NCBI RefSeq assembly: GCF_014698735.1
Contig: NZ_JACJTQ010000002.1
Location: 186,001-250,000, forward strand
Direction: 5' to 3'
DNA: 64,000 nt
Origin: Anabaena catenula FACHB-362
GTDB lineage: Bacteria; Cyanobacteriota; Cyanobacteriia; Cyanobacteriales; Nostocaceae
Part shown: in pieces, positions 35,474 through 45,656 of the stretch
Numbering within the stretch: the stretch's first letter is position 1
Layout of the letters: each line of letters opens with the position of its first letter
Position numbers and translations under genes: made by a program
The notes under the pieces: model-generated
Told to the model about the DNA's origin: nothing
Seen by the model: the letters and a program-made list of their open reading frames with translations, nothing else
Databases searched by the model: none

Positions 35474-35953
35474 CTAAGAATCTCCTCTAGCCGCTTTATT
35501 GCGAGCTAGTTCTTGTTCAATTTCACTTCGTTCATAATCCTTGGCACCGAAACTCCTTTTAAGTGGTTCATTACCCAATTCTTCGCCAGCACGTTTGAGC
35601 ATATTGATCGGATTTTTCTGCCTACTTCCAGTTCCCAAATCTTTAGGAATTACTTCACCGGCTCGTTTACCACTTTCGATATAGTCTTCTTCAGTTGCTG
35701 GTGTTGTGTAGACTTTTTGTTTATGCCGCTCTTGAGTCGAGTAATAAGGTTTAAAAGGCTCATTTGTTGCTATTCTACGCTCTTTTGTAGAATAAAACGG
35801 CTTATTCATTTCTGTTTTATGAGTTTTTTCTGAATAAAAACCATCTGCATGAACTGAAAGCATAGGTAAACCCATGAGCCAGATTAAACCAGCTAGTATG
35901 AGTAGGGAAATATGTCGGGATAGTTGATTAAACACTCTTTTAATTACCTGCAT
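35474..35953 (-). CDS. Secreted hypothetical protein with repeated motif
   Basis: A 159-residue protein with a clear signal peptide (ISLLILAGLIWLMGLPMLSV, cleaved near HADG). The mature part contains degenerate repeats (KPFYSTKERR, KPYYSTQERH) and a basic, disordered C-terminus. It is probably periplasmic. No enzyme motif was seen, and its function is unknown. Confidence 0.7.
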   Translation of the reverse strand: MQVIKRVFNQLSRHISLLILAGLIWLMGLPMLSVHADGFYSEKTHKTEMNKPFYSTKERRIATNEPFKPYYSTQERHKQKVYTTPATEEDYIESGKRAGEVIPKDLGTGSRQKNPINMLKRAGEELGNEPLKRSFGAKDYERSEIEQELARNKAARGDS

Positions 35954-36272
35954 TGAATAAATTTCCTCGTAGGTATTTCACAAATACCTAAACCTTAAAC
36001 AAACTTCGTTCATATAACTTCTTCCTTTGGTTGAGTTAAGTGTCTATAAAAAGTAAGGTAGACAATTGCAGATCCTACTTTGATGAGCAATGATTAGCAA
36101 TTTTGAATTATTTTTGAATTATTTAGAAGACAGGTTTATCCTCAGGGTAAAGCAATGCTTATTGGTGTCAATTTAATCGGAGATGTCTTGGGGAAAAATT
36201 TATAACTAAGTTTAAAAGAAATAATGATAGTATAATCAAATACTATTAACTTATTGACTATCAACAATAACC
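35954..36272. other. Upstream region of the acyl-CoA ligase gene
   Basis: About 320 bp between divergent genes, AT-rich. A GTA-N8-TAC match (36230-36243) lies 30 bases before the ATG; chance matches of this motif are expected in a window this size. Nothing else recognisable. Confidence 0.4.
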
Positions 36273-37883
36273 ATGAATTCTGCCGCAGTTTATCACCGGA
36301 TTCTTACACCCCTCACCTTTATTGAACGCAACGCCAAAGTCTATCGTGACAAAGTAGCTATTATTTATGGACAGCAACATTTCACTTATAGTCAATTTGC
36401 AGCCCGTATTAATTGTCTAGCTTCAGCTTTACGTCATGCGGGAATGGAAACAGGGGAACGTGTAGCATTTTTTTCCTTCAACACTCCCCAAATGCTAGAA
36501 GCCCATTTTGCTGTACCTCTAGCGGGAGGTATTTTAGTGTCTATTAATACTCGTTTAGCATCTGAAGAAGTCGCTTACATCCTCAATGATAGCGGGGCAA
36601 AATTCTTATTTGTCGATACAGAATTAGCAGATCTAATTCGCCCAGTTCAAAATATATTAAAAACAGTCAAACATATTATTAATATTAGTGATATAGAAGG
36701 CTTTACACCCTTAGGAGGAGAAGATTATGAAGCATTTTTACAAACTGGGAATTCTGAATCTTTAGCTTGGGTCATTAGGGATGAAATGGAGACGATTTCC
36801 ATTAATTACACAAGTGGGACTTCCGGCTATCCCAAAGGTGTAATGTATTCCCATAGAGGTGCATATCTGAGTACATTAGGAGAAATAATTGAGACAAACT
36901 TAACTTCTAACTCAGTTTATCTTTGGACTTTACCAATGTTCCATTGTAACGGCTGGTGTTTCCCTTGGGCGGTGACAGCTATTGGTGGAACTCATATTTG
37001 TTTGCGGAAATTCCACCCTGGAAAAGTTTGGCAGATAATTGCACAAGAAAAAATAACTCACTTTAATGCAGCACCAGTTGTGTTAATTTCTCTCCTCAAC
37101 TATCGAGAACGTCCGCAAAGTTTAGAACAACCTATCACTATTACCACCGCAGGCGCACCACCATCACCCACATTAATAGAAAAGTTCACTTCTATTGGTG
37201 CAAAAATTATTCACGTTTATGGTTTAACGGAAGTTTACGGCCCTTATACAGTCTGTGCATACCAATCAGATTGGGATAATTTAAACAACGAAGCAAAAGG
37301 AACATTATTAGCTCGTCAAGGTGTACCTTATATTAGTGGAGATGGGTTGCGGGTAGTAGATAAAAATATGGATGATATCCCGGCTGACGGAAAAACAATG
37401 GGGGAAGTGATCATGCAAGGAAATATGGTAATGACAGGTTATTATGATGACCCTGATAGTACAGAACGGGCTTTTCGTGGGGGATGGTTTCACAGTGGTG
37501 ATTTAGCAGTAATGCACCCTGATGGTTATATTGAAATTCGCGACAGAATGAAAGATATCATTATCACTAATGGCGAAAATGTATCTAGTATTGAAGTAGA
37601 ACAATGTCTTTACCGTCATGAAGCAGTATTAGAATGTGCTGTAATTTCTGTACCTCATAAAAAACGAGGTGAAGCGCCTAAAGCTTTTGTTACTCTTAAA
37701 GAAGATATGCAAGTTACGGAACAAGAATTAATCCAATTTTGTCGTAGTCAGATAGCTGCTTTTAAATGTCCAACAGCTATCGAATTTACTACTCTTCCTA
37801 AAACTAGTACGGGTAAGATCCAAAAATATATTTTGCGAGATAAAGAATGGGTAGGTTATGACAGAAAAATTCAAGGTGCTTAA
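36273..37883 (+). CDS. AMP-forming acyl-CoA synthetase
   Basis: A 536-residue ANL-superfamily ligase. The AMP-binding signature is ISINYTSGTSGYPKGVMYSH; the motif YGLTEVYGP and the adenylate-binding GWFHSGDLAVMHPDGYIEIR follow, then DIIITNGENVSSIEVE, and the C-terminal catalytic lysine in PKTSTGKIQKY. It activates a carboxylic acid with ATP and passes it to CoA; by sequence it resembles long/medium-chain fatty-acid-type ligases. The substrate is not determinable. A single gene with no adjacent partners. Confidence 0.88.
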   Translation: MNSAAVYHRILTPLTFIERNAKVYRDKVAIIYGQQHFTYSQFAARINCLASALRHAGMETGERVAFFSFNTPQMLEAHFAVPLAGGILVSINTRLASEEVAYILNDSGAKFLFVDTELADLIRPVQNILKTVKHIINISDIEGFTPLGGEDYEAFLQTGNSESLAWVIRDEMETISINYTSGTSGYPKGVMYSHRGAYLSTLGEIIETNLTSNSVYLWTLPMFHCNGWCFPWAVTAIGGTHICLRKFHPGKVWQIIAQEKITHFNAAPVVLISLLNYRERPQSLEQPITITTAGAPPSPTLIEKFTSIGAKIIHVYGLTEVYGPYTVCAYQSDWDNLNNEAKGTLLARQGVPYISGDGLRVVDKNMDDIPADGKTMGEVIMQGNMVMTGYYDDPDSTERAFRGGWFHSGDLAVMHPDGYIEIRDRMKDIIITNGENVSSIEVEQCLYRHEAVLECAVISVPHKKRGEAPKAFVTLKEDMQVTEQELIQFCRSQIAAFKCPTAIEFTTLPKTSTGKIQKYILRDKEWVGYDRKIQGA

Positions 37884-38000
37884 TCATAGGTGGCAATTTA
37901 CCCACACCAGAAAGTAAGATTTCTTTGGTAGATGTGTCAGACTATAAGGCCGTTATCAATTGAGAAAAGTTGGCTGAAATATTAGAGCTTGGAGGTAAGT

Positions 38001-38807
38001 ATGTTAGGTGCAATTGCAGGTGATATCATTGGTTCTATTTATGAATTTTACAATATTCAAACTAAGGATTTTCCACTTTTTGACGATAGATGTCATTTCA
38101 CAGATGACACAGTATTAACTATTGCGGTTGCAGAAGTAATTCTCAATGCAGATACATTTCCCGATAATACTAAATATATTGACAAATTTCAATATATTGA
38201 AACCTTCCAATCTTATTACCATGAATATCCTTATGCTGGTTATGGCGGTAATTTTATGCTGTGGGCAAATTCTAGTAGCACCGAACCCTACAATAGTTGG
38301 GGTAATGGTTCTGCCATGCGCGTTAGTCCAGTAGCATCTGCGTTTGATAATCTTGATATCGTGTTAGAAGAAGCCAGACACAGTGCGGAAGTCACTCATA
38401 ACCATTCTGAAGGAATCAAAGGCGCACAAGCAACAGCAGCATCTATATTTTTAGCTCGTACAGAGAAGGATAAAACTGTCATCAAATCCTATATCCAAGA
38501 TACGTTTGGTTATAATTTAGAGCAAACCCTAGACGAAATTAGACCAAATTATAAATTTGATGTTTCTTGTCAAGGTTCTGTTCCCCAAGCAATTATTGCT
38601 TTTTTAGAATCAACTGATTTTGAAGATGCAATTCGTAATGCTATTTCTATTGGTGGAGATAGTGACACTATTGCTTGTATTACAGGTGGTATTGCCGAGG
38701 CATTTTATGGTGGTGTTCCAGAAGATATTGCCGAGTGGATATTTACTAAATTAGATGATAATCTTTGGAATGTTACTGACAAATTCATGTCTCAATACTA
38801 TGCTTAA
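38001..38807 (+). CDS. ADP-ribosylglycohydrolase (DraG-like)
   Basis: A 268-residue hydrolase removing ADP-ribose from protein or small-molecule targets. Family features: MLGAIAGDIIGSIYEF at the N-terminus, FTDDTVLTIAVAEV with the metal-coordinating TDDT, and GGDSDTIACITGGIAEAFYG at the C-terminus with the second DxD site. The start is at 38001, preceded by a GGAGG ribosome-binding site (37991-37995); the longer TTG start would include this site as coding sequence. No partner ADP-ribosyltransferase is adjacent. Confidence 0.88.
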   Translation: MLGAIAGDIIGSIYEFYNIQTKDFPLFDDRCHFTDDTVLTIAVAEVILNADTFPDNTKYIDKFQYIETFQSYYHEYPYAGYGGNFMLWANSSSTEPYNSWGNGSAMRVSPVASAFDNLDIVLEEARHSAEVTHNHSEGIKGAQATAASIFLARTEKDKTVIKSYIQDTFGYNLEQTLDEIRPNYKFDVSCQGSVPQAIIAFLESTDFEDAIRNAISIGGDSDTIACITGGIAEAFYGGVPEDIAEWIFTKLDDNLWNVTDKFMSQYYA

Positions 38808-38887
38808 GATAGCAGAATTAATACGGTTGTAGTAATCTGTAAATTCTGCCGAGATGCTAAAATTGTATTATCCAAAACCTTGCTGCT

Positions 38888-39622
38888 ATGTCCATCTCCC
38901 AAGATTTTGAACTACCCAAAGATGTAATATTTCCAACTGGAGATTTATATAGTGATGAACCACCATTGGATTTTGAACTGCCAAAAGATGTAATATTTCC
39001 GACTGGAGATTTATATAGTGATGAACCACCATTGGAAAGTGATTCACATTTGCGCCAGATAATTCTGCTTATCCAATGCTTAGAATTGTGGTGGGGAAAC
39101 CGCAATGATTTTTACGCTTCTGGTAATTCGACTATTTACTACAGTCCACGTCAACATAAATCAGAAGACTTTCGTGGACCAGATTTTTTTGTGGTGCGAA
39201 ATGCTGACAGACGACCTCGCAAAAGTTGGGTTGTTTGGCAAGAAGATGGTAGATATCCCCATATTATTGTAGAACTAATTTCAGATTTAACAGCATCAGT
39301 TGATAAGGGTCTTAAAAAACAAATTTACCAAGATATATTTCGCACTCCTGAATATTTTTGGTTTGACCCCAGTAATTTAGAATTTGCTGGGTTTATTTTA
39401 GTTGGTGGTACTTATCAACCTATAGAAATTAACTCCCAAGGTTGGTTATGGAGTCAGCAGCTAAGTTTATATTTAGGTATTCATGAAAATAAATTGCGTT
39501 ATTTTACAGCCGAAGGATTGATCATCCTGACACCTGAAGAATTTGCAGAACAAGAAAAACAAAAATCTGAACGTCTAGGAGCCAAACTGCGAGAATTAGG
39601 AATTGACCCAGATACGATTTAA
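38888..39622 (+). CDS. Uma2-family PD-(D/E)XK nuclease with internal duplication
   Basis: A 244-residue Uma2 (DUF820) protein, a restriction-endonuclease-fold family very common in cyanobacteria. GPDFFVVRNADRRPRKSWVV and YPHIIVELISDLTAS carry the D...E core. The N-terminus carries an in-frame repeat of 22 residues in tandem, which is not part of the fold. The C-terminus is coiled-coil-like (EQEKQKSERLGAKLRELG). Function in the cell is unknown. Confidence 0.85.
   Translation: MSISQDFELPKDVIFPTGDLYSDEPPLDFELPKDVIFPTGDLYSDEPPLESDSHLRQIILLIQCLELWWGNRNDFYASGNSTIYYSPRQHKSEDFRGPDFFVVRNADRRPRKSWVVWQEDGRYPHIIVELISDLTASVDKGLKKQIYQDIFRTPEYFWFDPSNLEFAGFILVGGTYQPIEINSQGWLWSQQLSLYLGIHENKLRYFTAEGLIILTPEEFAEQEKQKSERLGAKLRELGIDPDTI
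38903..39034 (+). repeat. 66-bp tandem duplication inside the Uma2 gene
   Basis: 38903-38968 and 38969-39034 are nearly identical and in frame, giving DFELPKDVIFPTGDLYSDEP followed by PL twice. A few silent-type differences show it is not brand new. Confidence 0.9.
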
Positions 39623-40173
<551 letters not shown>

Positions 40174-40554
40174 ATGGTAAAAATAAATATGCAATACACT
40201 CACGCACTGATCACAATTGCGACTGTTAATTTTGATAGTTTGGTGAATTTCTATACTCAGGTACTGGAACAAAAACCAAAAAACCTCATTTCCAGTGTCT
40301 ATGCTGAGTTTGAAATTTGTAGCCTCAGCTTAGGTATTTTTCATCCCAAAAAAAATTATGAATCAGAATTTGCCACTAATGCCAAAAGTCCGCTAAGTTT
40401 GTGTTTAGAAGTGAGTAATTTAGAAAATGCCTTAACTCACTTACAATCTTTAGGCTATTCTCCACCAGGAGAGATTTCTACAGCTTCCCACGGAAGAGAA
40501 ATTTACGCCTACGACCCTGACGGCAACCGTTTAATTTTACATCAATCCCATTAG
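40174..40554 (+). CDS. VOC-superfamily glyoxalase/dioxygenase-like protein
   Basis: A 126-residue single-domain VOC protein: TIATVNFDSLVNFYTQVL, then SPLSLCLEVSNLENALTH, and HGREIYAYDPDGNRLILH. The H...E type metal ligands can be traced to the first strand and to YDPDGN, but no single reaction is assignable (glyoxalase, dioxygenase or binding protein). ATG at 40174 and 40189 are both possible; the second removes five residues. Confidence 0.82.
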   Translation: MVKINMQYTHALITIATVNFDSLVNFYTQVLEQKPKNLISSVYAEFEICSLSLGIFHPKKNYESEFATNAKSPLSLCLEVSNLENALTHLQSLGYSPPGEISTASHGREIYAYDPDGNRLILHQSH

Positions 40555-40613
40555 TCATGAGTCATTAGTAAAAAATAACTGACAACTGACAACTAACAAC
40601 TGAAGAATTACCA

Positions 40614-41498
40614 ATGTCAATAACTCAAAATTACAAATTAAATCTAATTCAATGGTATCCCGGTCATATTGCCAAAGCTGAAAAAAATCTCAAAGAACAG
40701 CTAAAGCGGGTAGATGTGATTTTAGAAGTTAGAGATGCGCGTATTCCTTTAGCAACAAACCATCCCCAAATGAATGAATGGGTGGGAACTAAAGCACGGG
40801 TATTGGTGATTAACCGATTGGATATGATTTTGCCACAAGTGCGATCGCACTGGATAGACTGGTTTAAAAGCCAGGAACAAGTCCCCTATTTTACCAATGC
40901 TCAACACGGTCAAGGTATCACAGCCATAACCAAAGCCGCACAAGCAGCAGGAATAGAACTTAATCAACGCAGAAAAGATCGCGGAATGTTACCCCGTCCT
41001 GTTCGTGCTGTAGTTATTGGTTTTCCCAATGTCGGTAAATCAGCATTAATCAACCGGCTGATAGGAAAGCGAGTCGTCGAAAGTGCGGCGCGTCCCGGTG
41101 TCACTCGTCAACTGCGTTGGGTGCGAATTTCCGATCAGTTACAATTGCTAGATGCTCCCGGTGTCATTCCCTCAAGAATGGAAAATCAACTCGCAGCAGT
41201 CAAATTAGCCATTTGTGACGATATCGGTGAAGCCTCTTATGATAATCAACTAATAGCCGCAGCGTTTGTAGATATAGTCAATCAACTCCAAGAAACCCAT
41301 CCTCATTTCTTACCAGCATATCCCTTACTTTCACGCTACGAAGTTGACTCCATCATCCATACAGGTGAAGCATATTTGCAAGTCTTAGCAGAACATCGCT
41401 ATCAAGGAGATGTGGAACGCGCTGCTAGAACACTCATCACCGATTTTCGCAAAGGTCTTTTAGGTAATATCCCTTTGGAAATTCCGCCTCATGTTTAA
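40614..41498 (+). CDS. rbgA: Ribosome biogenesis GTPase (YlqF/RbgA)
   Basis: A 294-residue circularly permuted GTPase that assists late 50S assembly. N-terminal IQWYPGHIAKAEKNLKEQ is the family signature; the G4 NRLD motif precedes G1 (VVIGFPNVGKSALINRLIG) and G3 (LLDAPGVI). The C-terminal helical tail ends in DFRKGLLGNIPLE. Its stop overlaps that of the convergent VanZ-like gene by four bases (TTAA). Confidence 0.9.
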   Translation: MSITQNYKLNLIQWYPGHIAKAEKNLKEQLKRVDVILEVRDARIPLATNHPQMNEWVGTKARVLVINRLDMILPQVRSHWIDWFKSQEQVPYFTNAQHGQGITAITKAAQAAGIELNQRRKDRGMLPRPVRAVVIGFPNVGKSALINRLIGKRVVESAARPGVTRQLRWVRISDQLQLLDAPGVIPSRMENQLAAVKLAICDDIGEASYDNQLIAAAFVDIVNQLQETHPHFLPAYPLLSRYEVDSIIHTGEAYLQVLAEHRYQGDVERAARTLITDFRKGLLGNIPLEIPPHV

Positions 41499-43003
41499 CT
41501 TCTAATTTTTAAGTAAGCAACTCTCATTCTAAAAATCAACATTGTCCCTGCTATAAATAATATTCCTAGTAAGAGGTTTTTCCAACTCAGGCTTTTATCA
41601 CTTTCACTAATCAAAATAGCTTCTAATATGATAGAAGGTAATAAAATGCCACTAGGAACTAATAGCTTAGATAATATCACCCTATTTTTGGACAAAAGAC
41701 TAAGGAGAGCTAAACCTGCACCCAAAGGAATAAAAGTCAACGCATAATAAAATACTTTCTGATTAAAGGGAATTAATTCCAGTAAATTAAAAGAGTAATA
41801 ACGTTGTACTTTGTCTATATAGACTTGAATCGTTGATTTATAATATGTGATGATAATTTGGTGAAATTTATTGTCTGTAAAAACATTGGGGATCATCAGT
41901 TGTAAATCTGAGCCATTTTCTCCAGTAATTGGTGTTCTTAACCTTAAATCTAGAGAATGTCCCTGCTGGGAAAGTGTCAAGTTACGCCGCAAATAATTAC
42001 CAGAAATTGAGATTATCCGCGCTGGCCCAGTCTGTTGAGGATTGTCAGTGGCAATAGTAGTACTCAGTGTAAATTCAGATTTTTTGCTGATTCTTTGACT
42101 GATATTTTTCACCGGTTCGGCTGTTTGTAACCATTGGCTAGAACTCAAAAAAACGCCTTTACTTTCTCCTATATTGGTTGGATTTCCTTGCCATAATAGT
42201 TGTGGTAAATTTACCGTTTCTTTTTGATCACAACATTTACCGTTTAATTGATAATTAGCTAGGAGAGAATTACCCAAACTTTTAAAATAATTAGGATCAT
42301 TTAACCCTTTTTGGGCTTGTTCAGTTGTTATAGCTCTATCAGTAATATAAACTTCAGAAATATATCCTTGCCAAGGTCTATTACCTGTACTTTCATTACC
42401 AAGTAAAAGTGGATAATTTAAATCCCAATTACTTAAGTTTGTCGTGCTTTGCCAAAAAATAGAAGTAATTAAAATGACAGATATATAAGCCAAAATAAAT
42501 CCTGTGATTTTTTTATTTGAGGGTTTTGAACGACTTGCTGCAATTTGTGTAAATATGTTATTTAAGCTTTGAATATTCCAGAAATAAAAGCCTAAACAAC
42601 CCAAACATCCCCCAAAAGTATTGTTAAAAATATCGGCTGGAGTAGGAGTTCTTGAAGGTAGAAATATTTGCAAAACTTCAACTGTCGAAGATAAGCCAGC
42701 ACTAACCAGGAAAACAATAATAATTTGTAATCCTACTTTGATTTTAAGTTTCTGCAATAAATTTGCCAAATAGAAACCCACAGGCATAAATAATAAAACA
42801 TTGTTTACCTGATCCTGAAAAGAACTGGCATTGTTAAAACTAGAAAAAAAATCTGATTTAGAAAAACTATTAGGCAATGAAAAATTGAATGGATAAAGCG
42901 TAGCTATAGCTACTATCAGAATAGTAACCAATACAAATACCACATTCACCAGATATAATTTTATTCCTGTAGTTTTTAGAGAAAAATGTTGGTGTCGATT
43001 CAT
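41495..43003 (-). CDS. VanZ-like membrane protein with LamG domain
   Basis: A 502-residue protein. Residues 1-160 hold VanZ-like helices (FVLVTILIVAIATLYPFNF, LLFMPVGFYLANLLQKL, STVEVLQIFLPSRTPTPADI). A concanavalin/LamG-like domain follows (about 195-400: NWDLNYPLLLGNESTGNRPW, and YYKSTIQVYIDKVQRYYSFN), then three more helices. VanZ proteins are associated with teicoplanin resistance and envelope polymers; a secreted carbohydrate-binding domain between VanZ parts suggests an envelope role. The exact function is unknown. Confidence 0.82.
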   Translation of the reverse strand: MNRHQHFSLKTTGIKLYLVNVVFVLVTILIVAIATLYPFNFSLPNSFSKSDFFSSFNNASSFQDQVNNVLLFMPVGFYLANLLQKLKIKVGLQIIIVFLVSAGLSSTVEVLQIFLPSRTPTPADIFNNTFGGCLGCLGFYFWNIQSLNNIFTQIAASRSKPSNKKITGFILAYISVILITSIFWQSTTNLSNWDLNYPLLLGNESTGNRPWQGYISEVYITDRAITTEQAQKGLNDPNYFKSLGNSLLANYQLNGKCCDQKETVNLPQLLWQGNPTNIGESKGVFLSSSQWLQTAEPVKNISQRISKKSEFTLSTTIATDNPQQTGPARIISISGNYLRRNLTLSQQGHSLDLRLRTPITGENGSDLQLMIPNVFTDNKFHQIIITYYKSTIQVYIDKVQRYYSFNLLELIPFNQKVFYYALTFIPLGAGLALLSLLSKNRVILSKLLVPSGILLPSIILEAILISESDKSLSWKNLLLGILFIAGTMLIFRMRVAYLKIRS

Positions 43004-43602
43004 AAATTTCTAATGATAAAAAAATACAGACTTAATCAGTATTCCCCAGTTTGGATATATCAAACTTTACGGGGAATTACCAGTTCAAAATTACAATTCA
43101 AAATTACCAATTTAAAATTTTAATTTCCATAAATAAATTCAGGTGTTTGTTTATGGTGCTTTTCCGGTAACATTCTTTTAGTGACTTGGTATTAATTAAG
43201 CCGAGTATAAGAATTATATAATCTCAAATTCAGTTTTACTGTCGCCCGATATACAGCAGCTTTTGCAGAATTAAAAATCAAAAAAGTTGATGAGGAAGGT
43301 TTTTCAGAAATTTTGTAGCTTGCTTCCCCCTAGGGGTATGGTTATTCTACTTACACTGTGTTTTACTAGTAATGATTTTGTCTCTCTAAAGGTAATTTTT
43401 TAGTAATATTTACTACAGATGAAGTTGCCATAATGCCGTTAACAGTATCATAAAGAAAAGGTAAGGTGAGGAATTACGCAAACAAACCTGGTTTATCCCC
43501 AAAACTGGTGTTTAGGAGCCGAATGTTTGGTATCTAATGCGTAAATCCTGAGAAAGATTAGCCTTGATGCTTACCAACTTCCAGTATAAATGTATTACAC
43601 TT
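43004..43602. other. Long upstream region of the cyclase gene
   Basis: About 600 bp between divergent genes. AT-rich, with near-tandem CAAAATTAC-like repeats at 43080-43122 and a CCCCCTAGGGG palindrome near 43327. A short frame ending at 43319 (FAELKIKKVDEEGFSEIL) could be the tail of a lost gene. Nothing identifiable. Confidence 0.4.
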
Positions 43603-45219
43603 ATGACTGAACTCACACTACTCCTAACTCAGGGGGATACCAAAACTTCGGTTTTAGTAGCTCAAGAAGTATTTACTATCGGTCGTTTGTCAGAATGTGA
43701 CTTGTGTTTACCTTTTGCAGGAGTTTCTCGCCAACACGCCCGAATTAGGAAAATCTCTAATGGTGTGTGGATGATTGAGGATATGGGTAGCAAAAACGGA
43801 ACGCAAGTAAATGGAATTCCTGTTATGTCTGCTCAGGAGTTGTATAACCGCGACGTTATTTATTTGGGAAATGTCAGTTTGGCAGTAATTTTATCAAATA
43901 CATTGGAAAATTTACCGCCTCAGTATGTAGCAACTGAAGAACCGAATAGTCAGCAAATAACAATTCTTAGAGATGTCGAAAAACTGCAACAACAATGGAT
44001 AGAAGGTAGTGAAATTAATGGTAGTAATAATAAAGATAAAACTATTGCCCGCCTCAAAGATTTGGTAGATATAGCTAAAAATCTCTGTGCGGCAGCATCT
44101 ATTGAAGAAATTTTTTCTCAGGTACAAGAACTAGTTTTTCGTTATATTGATGGTATTGAAAGATTGGCATTATTAGTTGATATTGATAGTACTGGTACGT
44201 TGAAGTTAGTTAATTCTGCGACTAAAACCATTTTTCAACAAAAATATTTGCCTGCTGATGGGAGTTGGATTAGTCGCAGTATTTGTCAAAAGGCATTTGC
44301 AGATAAGGTAGCTATTCAAAGTGCTGATACCCATTCTGATGAAAGGTTTTCTAGTGAACAGAGTATTTTAGTGAAAGGTATTCGTAGTGCAATGGCAGTA
44401 CCTTTATGGGATGAAAATAAAGTTGTCGGTGTTCTGTATGGTGATGCTCATCTTTCTTCTTCCCAATGGAAAAGCGAAGGTGAGGAAGAACTTAAGTTTT
44501 TTTCAGCTTTAGCAAATCTTGTTGCTTCTAGCGTTCAACGTTGGTTATTAATAGAAAAACTGAGAACTGAAGAGGTAATTCGTCACCGATTAGAACGTTA
44601 TCATTCTCCGGCAGTTGTACAGCAGTTAATAGCAGTGAGAGAATTTACCAATGGACGTTTGGCTCCTACCGAAAGTGAAATCAGTATTTTGTTTGCTGAT
44701 TTGGTGGGATTTACAGAAATTTCCGAACGGCTTACACCTAAAGAAATTGCTGAATTATTAAACCTTTTATTTGAGGAAATGTTACAAGAAGTATTTGCTT
44801 ATGGTGGCACTTTAGACAAGTATATTGGCGATTGTATAATGGCATTTTTTGGCGCTCCAGAACCACAACTAAGTCATGCAGATAGCGCTGTTAATGCTGC
44901 TAAGGGAATGCTCTCTCGTCTCCAACGTCTTAATGCTAATCAATTTTGGCAGCAACCTTTACAATTACGCATTGCTATTAACAGTGGTAAAGCTGTTGTG
45001 GGTGATGTTGGCAGTTCTCAAAGAGTAGACTACACGGCATTAGGAGCAACAATTAATCTGGCGGCTCGGATGGAACCAATATGTTCTCCTGGTGAATGTG
45101 TAATTAGTGAAGTTACTTATCAACAGCTTTCACAACGCTCAGACTTTAGGGACATGGGAGACTATCGTTTTAAAGGTATTGATAGATTTATTAAGATTTA
45201 TCAGACCAAAATGAATTAA
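43603..45219 (+). CDS. Adenylate/guanylate cyclase with FHA and GAF domains
   Basis: A 538-residue class III nucleotide cyclase. The FHA domain is at the N-terminus (FTIGRLSECDLCLPFAGVSR, QHARI; GSKNGTQVNG). A GAF domain follows (about 150-310: GSWISRSICQKAFADKVAIQ, then IRSAMAVPLWDENKVVGVLY). The catalytic domain ends the protein: ISILFADLVGFTEISERL, then KYIGDCIMAFFGAP, then VGDVGSSQRVDYTALGATIN. The FHA-GAF-cyclase layout resembles what I recall of Anabaena CyaD. Both ATGs (43603 and 43564) are open; the second gives the FHA domain without an odd N-terminal extension. Confidence 0.88.
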   Translation: MTELTLLLTQGDTKTSVLVAQEVFTIGRLSECDLCLPFAGVSRQHARIRKISNGVWMIEDMGSKNGTQVNGIPVMSAQELYNRDVIYLGNVSLAVILSNTLENLPPQYVATEEPNSQQITILRDVEKLQQQWIEGSEINGSNNKDKTIARLKDLVDIAKNLCAAASIEEIFSQVQELVFRYIDGIERLALLVDIDSTGTLKLVNSATKTIFQQKYLPADGSWISRSICQKAFADKVAIQSADTHSDERFSSEQSILVKGIRSAMAVPLWDENKVVGVLYGDAHLSSSQWKSEGEEELKFFSALANLVASSVQRWLLIEKLRTEEVIRHRLERYHSPAVVQQLIAVREFTNGRLAPTESEISILFADLVGFTEISERLTPKEIAELLNLLFEEMLQEVFAYGGTLDKYIGDCIMAFFGAPEPQLSHADSAVNAAKGMLSRLQRLNANQFWQQPLQLRIAINSGKAVVGDVGSSQRVDYTALGATINLAARMEPICSPGECVISEVTYQQLSQRSDFRDMGDYRFKGIDRFIKIYQTKMN

Positions 45220-45305
45220 TTGTTATTACTTGGTTGTCAGTTTTCAAATGTTAATGAATTATTAATAGTGCCGCACAGCAGAAATAACTGACCATTGAAA
45301 ATTCC

Positions 45306-45380
45306 TAAAAAGCTTATGTAAGCTGCTTTTTTAATTTTTAATTTTTAATTTTTTAATTTTTTAATTCCGCCCTGCCGTAC
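45306..45380 (+). repeat. AT-rich repeat element, copy 1
   Basis: CTAAAAAGCTTATGTAAGCTGC followed by several TTTTTAA units and CCGCCCTGCCGTAC. A near-identical inverted copy lies at 50898-50962. Sits just before the transposase remnant at 45403, downstream of the cyclase. Confidence 0.75.
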
Positions 45381-45402
45381 CAGATGATTTCAGTGCTACT
45401 AT

Positions 45403-45627
45403 TTAATAACTTGTATAGTTTATGGCAAGCTTAGTTACCAAGTTGTAATATTCAGCAACTATTTCTAAACGCAAATAAAGTCGCCAAACTTCTTCTAAAG
45501 GAGGCATTTGTTCACCCACCCAAGCTAGCCACAAGGGTTTAGACACCCTCAAGTTACCTTGCTCGTCAAGACGTTCAACTCTCATGAGTAACATCGGGCG
45601 TGCCAAGGCGGTAAAGCTACTGTTCAA
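45403..45627 (-). pseudogene. Remnant of a transposase gene
   Basis: A 74-codon frame whose centre (MRVERLDEQGNLRVSKPLWL, then AWVGEQMPPLEEVWRLYLR) resembles part of a putative transposase family common in Nostocales. The expected continuation is absent: after LYLR the sequence becomes unrelated (LEIVAEYYNLVTKLAINYTS). No flanking inverted repeats or catalytic acids survive, so this is a decayed internal fragment. Identification is from recall. Confidence 0.55.
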
Positions 45628-45656
45628 GATGCTCGTTAGTCCAGAAAATTGCTAGA

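Noticed and set aside
36230-36243. GTA-N8-TAC match (possible NtcA site) before the acyl-CoA ligase gene
   Set aside because: About sixteen chance matches are expected in 64 kb, and the site is only 30 bp from the ATG, too close for activation. No support.
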